Shown here: positions 46,931-56,067 of the stretch, piece by piece
How positions within the stretch are numbered: position 1 is the stretch's first letter
Layout: each line of letters begins with the position of its first letter
Source of the DNA: Lentisphaera marina
GTDB taxonomy: Bacteria > Verrucomicrobiota > Lentisphaeria > Lentisphaerales > Lentisphaeraceae
Assembly (NCBI RefSeq): GCF_028745505.1
Contig: NZ_JAQZZL010000001.1
Location: 744,001-808,000, forward strand
Direction: 5' to 3'
DNA length: 64,000 nucleotides
The notes under the pieces: generated by a model
The model's input: the letters and a program-made list of their open reading frames with translations, nothing else
The model's database searches: none
What the model was told of the DNA's origin: nothing
Made by a program: the position numbers and the translations under genes

Positions 46931-48763
46931 CTATTTTACAGGGAGAGCTTTAGTGGAGTAATTGCCGCGTTTGAAGTCTCCCACTTGGCCCATGCGTGGA
47001 TAGGAAACTAGGAAGTTTTTATCATCAACTAAATTGAAGATATAATGCGTACTTCCTTCTGGCAGTTCGGCAAAGACTTTACCATCGCCGACAGTTGCAT
47101 CCATACGATTCCATTCCTCAGAACCTTGGCCACCATTAGTCGTATACATTAGATAAGCTTTATCTATTTTGTTGCCCCTAGTTTTATATTCCACCCAAAC
47201 CTTGCGACCTTTACGTCCTTCAGATTTCACAATTGGAGTGTTTTTGATGCCTGGTAAAGGATTTTTAAAGTAGGGGTTTTTGTAGGGGTAATCAGCATCC
47301 ATTTCATCGAGTCTTTCCTGAAGAAGACGATTCATTTCTTGTGCTCTTTCGGGGAATCGAGTCGCTAAATTTTTACTTTCTTCTATATCAACTCGTTCAC
47401 CCTTTTTATCATAGAGTTGGTAGAGTTCGAGAGGCGGCTTGTTGGGTTGATAATTGCGAATGATTTTCCAGCCATCAAGACGAAAAGTTGAGTGCATGGA
47501 GGCACTATTTGGGAAGTGATGCATAACGGAATTGCGGACTTCGCCATTAGCGTCTGTGACTAAAGCAGGCTCGGTAGGATCTTTTGTGAGCAGGGTAGAA
47601 AGATCAATGCCATCGAAGTGTAAATTTGCGGGCTTCGCAGTTTCCGTCCAACTGAGAATAGTAGGAAAAAGGTCCATGCCATTGGCGATAACGTCGGTTT
47701 GAACATCGGCAGGGATCTTTGGGCCGCTGATAAGCAATGGTACACGGGTTCCACCTTCTTGAGCATTGATCTTGCCTTTGTCGAGAGGATAGTTGTCGGT
47801 AATCACTTCACCTGGGTGACCTTCCATGCCGCCATTATCAGAAGTGAAAATGATGTAGGTGTTTTCAATGAGTTTGTGGCCGGGCCAGCGAGGATCATCG
47901 GTTTCTTTTAGGTAAGTAAAGATTTGTCCGACATAATAATCGAGCATTTCAATCATTGCCGCGTAATAGGGGTTTTGCTGACCAGGTAGATCCCAACCCT
48001 TGGGGTCTTTTGGAAATTCGATACCGAGTTTTTTGCAGTACTTTTCCAAAAGAGGAAGGCTACGTGTATGAATGGGAGTGTGAACGAGCCAAGTAGCGTA
48101 ATAGAGGAAAAAGGGCTTGTCTTTATTATCTTTTATAAAGTTGAGGGCATCGACATTATTTTGATGGAAGGGAAAGTTATTTTCGTCGAGGCGGAAGGGG
48201 TCATCTTTTGCGTGAGTCGCAAAACCTTCGAGTCGATTTTTTCTGCCTCCAGTGGCACCACGTGAACTGCGAGTGAAATCAAAGCCGTGATCTTTGGGTT
48301 GGGGGTAGGCGTGGTGATCAATGGCAATATGCCACTTACCTACATGACCCGTGTAATAACCATTAGTCTTGAGTACTTCGGGGATGATAGTATTTGAAAT
48401 AGGGAGACGGCCACGGTACCAAGGAGCAATCATGGACCAAGCTTTTTCATGATTGGGAATGGGGGGAGCGCCACCGACAACATGGGGGCGTTTGAGACGG
48501 GCGGGGTGTTGTCCCGCTAGAATGGCGCCGCGGCTTGGTGCACAAGTTGGGGCAGGGGAATAAGCTTGCCAAAACATGACCCCCTCAGTGGCGAGTCGGT
48601 CAAGGTTGGGAGTTTCGTAGGGTGAGGGTTCGTCGATGTCGTAACATTTTACATCTTGCCAACCCAAATCATCTGTAAGGATGAGGAGGACATTGGGTTT
48701 GGGACGTTCGTTTGCAAATAGTGAGCAAGTTAAAATTAAACTTGTGAGTAAAAATGCTTTCAT
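46931..48763 (-). CDS. Secreted sulfatase, paralog of the 9481-11304 enzyme
   Basis: 610 residues, signal peptide 1-17 (CSLFA-N). Asp pair at about 31-32, CAPSR from Cys74, GHVGKWHIA strand and TSDNGGME metal site. It is strikingly similar to the sulfatase at 9481 along the whole chain, with long identical stretches in DDLGWQDVKCYDIDEP and in YYAA-EMLDYY, and has the same C-terminal extension (AYLMYTTNGG, HYIFNLVDDKNF). The main differences are Ser for Thr in the Cys motif and scattered substitutions. It is probably a duplicate, now 37 kb away; the substrate may be the same. Confidence 0.93.
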   Translation of the reverse strand: MKAFLLTSLILTCSLFANERPKPNVLLILTDDLGWQDVKCYDIDEPSPYETPNLDRLATEGVMFWQAYSPAPTCAPSRGAILAGQHPARLKRPHVVGGAPPIPNHEKAWSMIAPWYRGRLPISNTIIPEVLKTNGYYTGHVGKWHIAIDHHAYPQPKDHGFDFTRSSRGATGGRKNRLEGFATHAKDDPFRLDENNFPFHQNNVDALNFIKDNKDKPFFLYYATWLVHTPIHTRSLPLLEKYCKKLGIEFPKDPKGWDLPGQQNPYYAAMIEMLDYYVGQIFTYLKETDDPRWPGHKLIENTYIIFTSDNGGMEGHPGEVITDNYPLDKGKINAQEGGTRVPLLISGPKIPADVQTDVIANGMDLFPTILSWTETAKPANLHFDGIDLSTLLTKDPTEPALVTDANGEVRNSVMHHFPNSASMHSTFRLDGWKIIRNYQPNKPPLELYQLYDKKGERVDIEESKNLATRFPERAQEMNRLLQERLDEMDADYPYKNPYFKNPLPGIKNTPIVKSEGRKGRKVWVEYKTRGNKIDKAYLMYTTNGGQGSEEWNRMDATVGDGKVFAELPEGSTHYIFNLVDDKNFLVSYPRMGQVGDFKRGNYSTKALPVK

Positions 48764-48899
48764 AAATAGCTTCCAAATTGTTTTACTTAACTAACAACTG
48801 GAAATCTTTTTTGAAACAAAATTATGAAAATATGAAGCAATTTGTATGTGCAGTAGCTACACTTTTTATAAAGGTAGCCTGTGTAGTTCAACACTTATT

Positions 48900-49118
48900 C
48901 TAGTAAAGGCTCTTGATGAACATGTAAGCTGAACCATCGTGAGGATTTAAACTATTTTCAGGCCAAGGAATCATATCACCCCTTTTAATATATAGCTTAT
49001 CCATAATCACTGAGATTTTATTTTGTTCTTTATCAAGAATTTTAGATCCGCGATTATCCCAAGAAACCCAGGTGTTGGCTAAGCAAGGGGCCTTATCAAG
49101 AAAAGGATCAAAAAGCAA
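48900..49118 (-). other. Unrecognised 72-residue frame, possible remnant
   Basis: A short frame starting with TTG in the 399-bp gap between a sulfatase and a cytochrome protein. Its sequence (NTWVSWDNRGSKILDK, RGDMIPWPENSLNPHDGSA) looks compositionally like a protein rather than random DNA, but I do not recognise a family and no ribosome site is seen. It could be the C-terminal remnant of a lost gene or chance. Nothing else is visible in 48764-49162. Confidence 0.2.
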
Positions 49119-49162
49119 GGATCTATTCAGTTATTAACGTTTTTTAAATTTCCATATATTCA

Positions 49163-51331
49163 TTATTTTTTATTGAGTTCTTCGAGTGTCCAAGGAGTTT
49201 TACGTTTGGCATGCTTTTTTCTGACATTACGGATCTCACGATCCGTAATCAGTTCTGCAGAATTACCCCATGAGTTACGTATGTAAGTCAAGACTTGTGC
49301 GAGGTACTGATCTTTGTGAGACGCGAGGGATTCCATTGCACCTGGGTAGGTTTTACCATCCACGGGACCAGCTAAGCCATGCAGAGCAATTTTGATGAGT
49401 GTATCTTTTTTACCGAGAACGCGTGCCGAAGCTTTAAGTGGAGGGGCAAGAGTCGTTTGTGTGCCGGCCATTGGTGTTCCTTCTCCATTGGCGCCGTGAC
49501 ATGCAAAACAGAGGGATTTGTAATGTTTTTCGCCTTGCGTCATGATCTTTTTAAAGACGGGGCCTTTGCCTTTGAGTGCATCCATTTTTTCACGGTGCTT
49601 GCGATAGGCTTCTTTCTCTCTATCCCATTGTGCAAAGTGATGCTTAAGCTCAATGTCTTCTTTATGACTTAGCATCATTTTCTGTAATTCAGGATTTAAA
49701 TGATGTTGAGCATATTTTTTGGTACTTAAGAATGCTTGTGATAAAACTGTACTAGACTTTGAGCTTTTAAAAAGGTCTTTGTAGACAGCTAAAATTTGGG
49801 GATTCCCAGCTTTTAATAAAGGATCAGCCGTACGCAATACATGAGTCACATAACGCTCATCATTAGATTTTAACTGCTGTAAAATAAAGGGAGTATCCAG
49901 TGCTTGGAGTCCATCGAGGGTCCATAGGAGCTCGATTTTTTCTTGAGTATTTTGCGAAGCTTGTAAAGCTGATTTCAGTTGTGGAACAATGGCTTTGTCA
50001 TTCCTAAGGATTAATACTTTCCTTGCGGTACTTCTCATCCATCCATTTTTATGAGCAAGGATTTTAATAATTTCATTGGAACTCTTGCTTAGCATTTCCG
50101 GACGAGCATTTTTTACTGAATAGTTCTCGGGAATGAGGCGGTAAATACGCCCGCGTTGTATGGTTTTTGCTAAACCATATTGGTCGATAATTCCCCGTAA
50201 ATAGGATCCCTTTTTAGTCCAGTTACCTTCTTGGATAATGCCGCGATACATATCGACGATATAGAGTGCACCGTCAGGTCCGGTTTTTAAATTGACGGGG
50301 CGAAAATTGGGATCAGTCGAACGAATGAATTCTGAGTTTGGAGCGACATTACGCATCTGTTTAAAGCCGAGAGAAGTATCGACTTTCGCCATGCGAATAA
50401 GGCGGCCTACGGGCTCCGCCACAAGGTAGTTACCATAAAATTCGGGCATGAGTTCACCTCTATAAACGGTGTGGCCACAGGCGGCGGTCATATGATTTAA
50501 GGTGTCATTATCACGTAGTCTGCGTCTGCCACCTTGGGTATCGGGAATATTATCGATGGGCCAGACAGTATTGAAATCTTTTTCGAGCTCATCCGGGAAT
50601 TTTGATGCGCCATAGATGATGGGGTACTGGAAGAATTCAAAACTTTTTTCTGCTCCAGAAAAACCCACAGCAAAATTGCCGTCGTCATCGTGGTGCAGTC
50701 CCCATTGGCCATTGAGGTAGCCATAATTCGATTTTTCGACTTTGCCATCGATCATTCTAAAGCGCTCACCTGCTTTGGTCATGTATATCCAGTTATCAAC
50801 ATTCCAAATAAGACCACTGGGTTGGTGCTCCAGGTTACCGCCTCTTGGGCCACCTTTAAACCAAAGCTTCTTTTCGTCTGCAGTTCCATCGCCATTAGTG
50901 TCGCGGTAGGAGTAGATATCTAAAGTATTCGTTTCGCAAACGAGGATGCGATCGTCGAGCGGGAGGATCATTCGCGGCAACATGAGGCCGTCGATAAATA
51001 CTGACGATTTATCCATAGTTCCATCACCATCTGTATCGGTAAGTTTCATGACGCGGCTCGTTTTTTCAAACTGGCCCGTAGCATCGGCATCCTGCATATA
51101 TGTTTTCATCTCAATGACATACATATCCCCATTAGCGTCCCAGACACAATCGACGGGTTCGCTAATCATTGGTTCAGAGGCCACTACTTGGAGCTTATAA
51201 CCTTTGGGGACTTGAATCGTTTTGATGGCTTCTTCAGGTGAGAGGGGTTTAACCTGATCATAAAGAGCATTGCCATCTTGGGCGAAAAGAGGGGAGCATA
51301 GGAAGCTAAGAGTAAGAAGTTTTTTGAGCAT
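49163..51331 (-). CDS. PVC-type dehydrogenase propeller with HEAT repeats and cytochrome c
   Basis: 722 residues, signal peptide 1-17 (SPLFA-Q). The propeller part (about 38-400) has the typical VPKGYKLQVVASEPMI start, two calcium-like loops (TDTDGDGTMDKS, RDTNGDGTADEKK) and TGPDGALYIVDMYRGIIQ. HEAT-like helices follow (about 410-560), then a C-terminal heme domain with CFACH (Cys608/Cys611/His612). It has no ThuA domain, unlike the fusion at 13309. Predicted periplasmic electron-transferring oxidoreductase; the substrate (sugar or alcohol) is a guess. It lies 257 bp downstream of the GH31 gene, with a terminator between, so it has its own promoter. Confidence 0.9.
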   Translation of the reverse strand: MLKKLLTLSFLCSPLFAQDGNALYDQVKPLSPEEAIKTIQVPKGYKLQVVASEPMISEPVDCVWDANGDMYVIEMKTYMQDADATGQFEKTSRVMKLTDTDGDGTMDKSSVFIDGLMLPRMILPLDDRILVCETNTLDIYSYRDTNGDGTADEKKLWFKGGPRGGNLEHQPSGLIWNVDNWIYMTKAGERFRMIDGKVEKSNYGYLNGQWGLHHDDDGNFAVGFSGAEKSFEFFQYPIIYGASKFPDELEKDFNTVWPIDNIPDTQGGRRRLRDNDTLNHMTAACGHTVYRGELMPEFYGNYLVAEPVGRLIRMAKVDTSLGFKQMRNVAPNSEFIRSTDPNFRPVNLKTGPDGALYIVDMYRGIIQEGNWTKKGSYLRGIIDQYGLAKTIQRGRIYRLIPENYSVKNARPEMLSKSSNEIIKILAHKNGWMRSTARKVLILRNDKAIVPQLKSALQASQNTQEKIELLWTLDGLQALDTPFILQQLKSNDERYVTHVLRTADPLLKAGNPQILAVYKDLFKSSKSSTVLSQAFLSTKKYAQHHLNPELQKMMLSHKEDIELKHHFAQWDREKEAYRKHREKMDALKGKGPVFKKIMTQGEKHYKSLCFACHGANGEGTPMAGTQTTLAPPLKASARVLGKKDTLIKIALHGLAGPVDGKTYPGAMESLASHKDQYLAQVLTYIRNSWGNSAELITDREIRNVRKKHAKRKTPWTLEELNKK

Positions 51332-51530
51332 GAATTAACCGAATTTAAAATTTTGAGATCTATTTACTATTATACTATAAACCGATAAAATGACATATAT
51401 GTTACAATTTATGATATTTTATTTACATCATAGCGATGATATGATTTACTTAGTGGTATCCCATTTACTTCCAAGTACCTTGGACTCATTGGCAATTGAG
51501 CCATCATTCTTCACAAGAGATTTATATGTT

Positions 51531-51568
51531 AAAAAAAATGCCGCCTCTACAAATAGAGTGACGGCATT
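51531..51568 (-). terminator. Intrinsic terminator after GH31
   Basis: Stem AATGCCG/CGGCATT (51537-51543 with 51562-51568) with an inner CTCTA/TAGAG helix, followed on the minus strand by eight T (51531-51538). It lies 20 bp after the GH31 stop codon and ends its transcript. Confidence 0.85.
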
Positions 51569-51588
51569 AGTAAAGACTAAAAAATGGA

Positions 51589-53772
51589 CTACTGAGTCAT
51601 GACTCGGACTTTACTTATTTTGCCAAATAGGGCTGCTCCTTTAGAGGCTTGTTCTGAGATCTCACCCTTGGGGTCACAGTGAATAATGCGATGACCATAA
51701 GTACCTTTCAGGTAATCGAAGCTATTGGCATCATCTTCATAGAGTGCATAAGTCGCGGCTTTTTTACCGTAGAGGCGAAGTTCTAAATCATGGCCGAAAG
51801 CTTCGCGACTATTGTTAATATTATCACTGAGCATGGGGATGATGGAACCCTCTTTCACAAAGAGTGGGATGCGGTTTTTGAGTTCTTCTGCAGTAACTTT
51901 GATCGTTTTATTATTGCCCATGAATTTTCCCGTGTAGAAACAATACCAGTTACCAGCGGGTAAACGCACACTACGCACTGAATGTTGCTCTTCATAAAAA
52001 GGCGCGACCATGATTGAAGGACCACACATGTATTGATCGTTTTTCTCGATGATTTGCCCCATTGCGTAGGGGTTGGTTTCGCTATCGAGTTTGCCCGCAA
52101 TGACTTTACTCTTTGCTTCACCAAAGCCATTCTCAAGAATCATGGCTCTAAAGGGTGGAATACCCTTTAAATGATAATCGGCGAAGGAAGTATAGAGATA
52201 GGGTAGGAGGCGCATACGTAAGTTGATGACATCTCGCACGGGTTCAGTTACGTCTTTGTGAGTCCAGGGCTTAGCTCCCGTTGCCCAGGCATTGAGCATG
52301 GCCATGGGGGAGAAGCAAACCGTTTGAATGCGATTGAGCCATTCTCTACCATTGCGAGCTCCGCGAGCTTCAGGTGACCATAGGATGCCTCCGAGACTTG
52401 CCGCAGAGATTCCCGTGATGTATTCAGCGTGATTGTAGGAATCTGAGTAGAGCACATAGGGAAGGGCCGAAGCGGCACCATTACTGGAGCGGACGAGGCC
52501 GTATGTACGGGTATTATGTTTTTTAAAGAGGTCAGTATAAAACATTTTTTGCATGAGCATGCCGTAAGTTTGACGCATGGACTCTGCGGACACTCCCGAC
52601 GGGAAGGTGGCATGATCGGGCCATAGCCAATGATCGTAACCATCGACTTCATCAATTTTGTAGCCACTGACGCCAATGCTGACGTGGTCGCGATAATGCT
52701 GTTCTGTAATAAGCTCGCGAGCTTCTTTTTGATTATAATCAGGAACAATACCTAACCACACTAAATGAGAGCCGGCATGAGGGTACATATCTTTGTATAT
52801 TTTTGCATCTTTTGACATGTAAGGATTTTCCCAAAGGTTGAGGCGAACCCCTTTGCTGAGCATGTCTTGGGTGAACTTTTTGGGATCGGGGAAACGTTCA
52901 GTTTGCCATTCAAAAGTACAGGGGTAGGACTTGGTCATCCAGCCTGGCTCAAGGCCGAGTACATCGAGGGGGATATTATGCTTTTCAAAATCAGCCACTT
53001 CCTGACGGCATTCTTCTTCATTGAAGGCAGCAGGAACGCGATGCCAAAAGCCCAGGCCCCAGAGTGGTGGTAAAGTCCCGCCACCGCAGTAGAGATTATA
53101 ACGTTGGACAACTTCAAGCATGGTTTTGCCCGAAAAAATTAAGACTTCTAAACCTTCGGCATCAACGAGGGCTTCAACCGCATCGGCGGAAGGAAGTGCT
53201 TGCCAAGGACCAGGCTGTTTATCTTTTTGACTCGGGGGAGGATTGCGATCAACTTCTGGCGGATTAGTCAAGGCATCCTTGCGATTGCCTAATTGATTAT
53301 AAACCTTGAGGTAACGCGCGGTATTAAAGAAAACGCCATAACCTTTGCTAGAGATGTAAAAAGGAACCGGAGCATGAGTTCTTCCGCCACCGAGTTTCCA
53401 GTGATCGACTTTGAGTTCAAGAACTTTCTTGGATGATTTAATATTTTTCATCTGCAGACCAAAGCCATAGATTTTTTCATCTGCGGAGCAAGGAATGCGC
53501 ACCATGATTTTGCCATCAGCGCTTTTCAAAGTTTTGATTGCGGACTCCGCAAAAGGGAACTTGCTTTGACCGATTTGATTAATGGCTTTGATACGTGGTT
53601 TTTCAGCTGCTAAATCAGTGTAGCGAAGTTCCGCATCGGCATTTCCGAGCTCAAGCTTCCAGGTACCGGCAGCAGGTTGTTGCCATTTTGAGGCACTACT
53701 GAGGTCGCTTTTATCACCATTTAGAGCCATGAGTGATAGGCCAAAGCCAGTGAGCAAAGTGAATAATTTCAT
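51589..53772 (-). CDS. GH31 family alpha-glycosidase
   Basis: 727 residues with a likely signal peptide (about 1-18). The N-terminal beta domain has FGLQMKN and GVFFNTARY blocks. In the catalytic barrel, LGLEPGWM and WENPYMSKDAKIY are seen, the nucleophile is Asp374 in YKIDEVDG, and the candidate acid/base is Asp444 in LYSDSYNH, where the usual WxGD block reads YSD. The C-terminal beta domain has PLFVKEGSIIPML. GH31 covers alpha-glucosidases, alpha-xylosidases and sulfoquinovosidases; the region around the nucleophile (KIDEVDG) is closer to alpha-xylosidase-like members than to maltases, though I cannot settle this. Near the 54007 sulfatase on the same strand. Confidence 0.9.
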   Translation of the reverse strand: MKLFTLLTGFGLSLMALNGDKSDLSSASKWQQPAAGTWKLELGNADAELRYTDLAAEKPRIKAINQIGQSKFPFAESAIKTLKSADGKIMVRIPCSADEKIYGFGLQMKNIKSSKKVLELKVDHWKLGGGRTHAPVPFYISSKGYGVFFNTARYLKVYNQLGNRKDALTNPPEVDRNPPPSQKDKQPGPWQALPSADAVEALVDAEGLEVLIFSGKTMLEVVQRYNLYCGGGTLPPLWGLGFWHRVPAAFNEEECRQEVADFEKHNIPLDVLGLEPGWMTKSYPCTFEWQTERFPDPKKFTQDMLSKGVRLNLWENPYMSKDAKIYKDMYPHAGSHLVWLGIVPDYNQKEARELITEQHYRDHVSIGVSGYKIDEVDGYDHWLWPDHATFPSGVSAESMRQTYGMLMQKMFYTDLFKKHNTRTYGLVRSSNGAASALPYVLYSDSYNHAEYITGISAASLGGILWSPEARGARNGREWLNRIQTVCFSPMAMLNAWATGAKPWTHKDVTEPVRDVINLRMRLLPYLYTSFADYHLKGIPPFRAMILENGFGEAKSKVIAGKLDSETNPYAMGQIIEKNDQYMCGPSIMVAPFYEEQHSVRSVRLPAGNWYCFYTGKFMGNNKTIKVTAEELKNRIPLFVKEGSIIPMLSDNINNSREAFGHDLELRLYGKKAATYALYEDDANSFDYLKGTYGHRIIHCDPKGEISEQASKGAALFGKISKVRVMTQ

Positions 53773-54006
53773 AAAGATTCCTGTTGTTTTGAAATATAAG
53801 TACCTAAATCAACAGGATCTTTCACGAAAGTGATACAAAAAAATGAATTTTTTAAGCTTTTTAACGAAGATAAGGGGCTGATGATTTCAGAATGATCTTT
53901 AAGGAGATTTTTTTCTCGGCATCATCCTCAAGGATTAAGAGCAGAAGTTTCTTAATATTATTCATTGGATCCCGATATTAGCTATGCTTATAAATGAGTC
54001 TAAGAA

Positions 54007-55854
54007 TTATTTAGTCGCTTTAGGGTCGCTGTAAACGATATAGTTATTTTGGTCGATAAGCATAAAGCGATAGGCCTCTACAGAAGTAGGAATTTTAGCC
54101 TTGATGGAAGTCGCATCGGGAGTCAATTCGAGTGCAATTTTGATTCCAATTTTAGGCACATTTTCCGATACTGGCTTAGAGTTACCTCTATGTTTAACTT
54201 TTGCAGAACCAATCTTGGGAAGGTAAATGATATAAGCTTCTTGCAGTTTAGTACCAGAAGCTTTTATGCTAAGAGAAGCACTACCTGCGGCTGAATTAAA
54301 GGTTTCATTTTCAATGACCACGGGCTGAGTTTCTTTTTGAGAATACTTTGGGTTCAGATAAGGTCCCTTTGCATTATTTTCTGCGAGTTGACGATCTAGT
54401 TTTTTAGATAGCTTTTCAACTATGGAAGCGTATTCTGGATCATCAGCCAAGTTAATATTTTCTTCAATATCTGCGTAATCGCCATTTTTATACAGTCGAT
54501 AAAGAGCGTAGTCATTAGTTTGGTATTGCTTGTAAAGTTTAAAATCACCTTCGCGGATGGCTGATTTCATACTCTCTCCATTATGTGGAAAATGCCAGAA
54601 AAGGTTTTCTCGCTCAATGCCATCTTGATCGAGAATTTTTTCGCTTTCACCCATTAAAACGGGAGTAAGATCAAGACCACTTAATTCATTTTTATCTTTA
54701 GTGGAGATTTCTGATTTTGTAAGAGTTAGAATAGAGGGGAAGAAATCCAATTGATTTACTAAATCATTGACGACACGGTTGCCTTTAATGCCTGGGCCAG
54801 AAATTAAAGTAGTGACGCGAATACCACCTTCTTCGGTATATTTCTTGCCGTTTTTTAGGGGGAAGTTATCAGAAATAATTTCTTTAGCTTTCTTTTCAGC
54901 ACCACCATTATCAGAAGAAAGAAAAATATAGGTGGTCTCGACGAGCTTTTTTCCTGGGTGACGAGGATCATCGGTTTGTTCAAGGAACTTGACAACACGG
55001 CCCAGACTCCAGTCTACTGTGGTAACCATAGCACCAAAGTAGGGATTGTTTTGCCCTGGAATTTTCATATCGCCCTTTTTAGGAGGGAAGGGCTGTCCCA
55101 TTTTATCACAGTAGTACTCGAGTAGTTCACCATTGCGAGTTAAAACGGGCCAGTGACACATCCAGTGACAGAGGTTCAAAAAGAAGGGGTCTTGCTTATT
55201 ATCATCCATGAATTTTATGGCTGATTCAGTTACTTGGTCGTAGGGGTAAGAGATGCCCTTTGGTTTCTTGGTACTGAAAGGAGGATACTTTGTTTTGCTG
55301 AGGGGGTATTTTTTATCCTTTGCAGTAGCAAAATCCTTGGTGCGATCGTCCATGCCACGGTGAATTCCACGGTCTTGATCTACGAAATCAAAACCATAAC
55401 TAGCCGATGTTAAACCCGTGTGCCACTTACCAGAGTGACCCGTACGGTAACCATTAGCTTTGAGGACATCGGCAATCGTCAGTAACTTGATATCTAAATG
55501 CGAATCCAGGTAGGGTGAGCTTAATTTAGTATTCTTATCGGGTATAAGGACTTTACCTAAGTCGACATGGGTCATGCCGTTTTTGGCGGGATGGAGTCCA
55601 GTGATAATGGCGGCGCGAGAAGCGGAGCAAGTGGGAGCAGGGGAATAAGCTTGAGGAAAATTAATCCCAGCTTCGGCTAGTTTGACAATGTTGGGAGTAT
55701 CGTAGGGGCAGGGTTCGCCGATGTCATTGAGTTGAACATCTTGCCAGCCGAGGTCATCGACATAGAATATAATGATATTCGGTTTTTCGATAGCGTAACT
55801 ATTAGCGGAGAATAATAGAGCAAGGCTAGCGGTCTGGATGAATTTTTTAATCAT
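54007..55854 (-). CDS. Secreted sulfatase with Ala in the formylglycine motif
   Basis: 615 residues from the ATG at 55854; an in-frame TTG at 55872 is less likely because the ATG gives a signal peptide (MIKKFIQTASLALLFSANSYA). The Asp pair is at about 33-34 and the motif reads CSASR from Cys76, with Ala where the common motif has Pro; the nucleotide sequence supports this reading. The other active-site parts are normal (SGKWHTG; SSDNGGAEKK). Some sulfatases carry this C-X-A-X-R variant, so it may still be activated. It has the same TPNI, SPAPTC and GKWH block order and C-terminal extension as the sulfatases at 9481 and 46931, but is more diverged. Confidence 0.9.
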   Translation of the reverse strand: MIKKFIQTASLALLFSANSYAIEKPNIIIFYVDDLGWQDVQLNDIGEPCPYDTPNIVKLAEAGINFPQAYSPAPTCSASRAAIITGLHPAKNGMTHVDLGKVLIPDKNTKLSSPYLDSHLDIKLLTIADVLKANGYRTGHSGKWHTGLTSASYGFDFVDQDRGIHRGMDDRTKDFATAKDKKYPLSKTKYPPFSTKKPKGISYPYDQVTESAIKFMDDNKQDPFFLNLCHWMCHWPVLTRNGELLEYYCDKMGQPFPPKKGDMKIPGQNNPYFGAMVTTVDWSLGRVVKFLEQTDDPRHPGKKLVETTYIFLSSDNGGAEKKAKEIISDNFPLKNGKKYTEEGGIRVTTLISGPGIKGNRVVNDLVNQLDFFPSILTLTKSEISTKDKNELSGLDLTPVLMGESEKILDQDGIERENLFWHFPHNGESMKSAIREGDFKLYKQYQTNDYALYRLYKNGDYADIEENINLADDPEYASIVEKLSKKLDRQLAENNAKGPYLNPKYSQKETQPVVIENETFNSAAGSASLSIKASGTKLQEAYIIYLPKIGSAKVKHRGNSKPVSENVPKIGIKIALELTPDATSIKAKIPTSVEAYRFMLIDQNNYIVYSDPKATK

Positions 55855-56067
55855 AATGGGGAAGCCCTTCAATCTTAAGTTGAATTAAAAATGTTTATAA
55901 TATCAATTAACAATTTTTTTCTTTCGAGCGAAACAATTATAGATTTTATATAGCAAGAAATGTATATAATTTATTAAGCCTCCCTTAACAAAATCATTCA
56001 TGTTTTGAGCCTAAATAAAGAGCTCGCACTTGTTATCAGTGTGTTTTCTAACTTTTTCTAAAAGGCT

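Noticed and set aside
48764-49162. Coding gene in the 399-bp gap
   Set aside because: Only a 72-codon frame starting with TTG is open, with no ribosome site and no family I recognise, so it is reported only as a low-confidence remnant.
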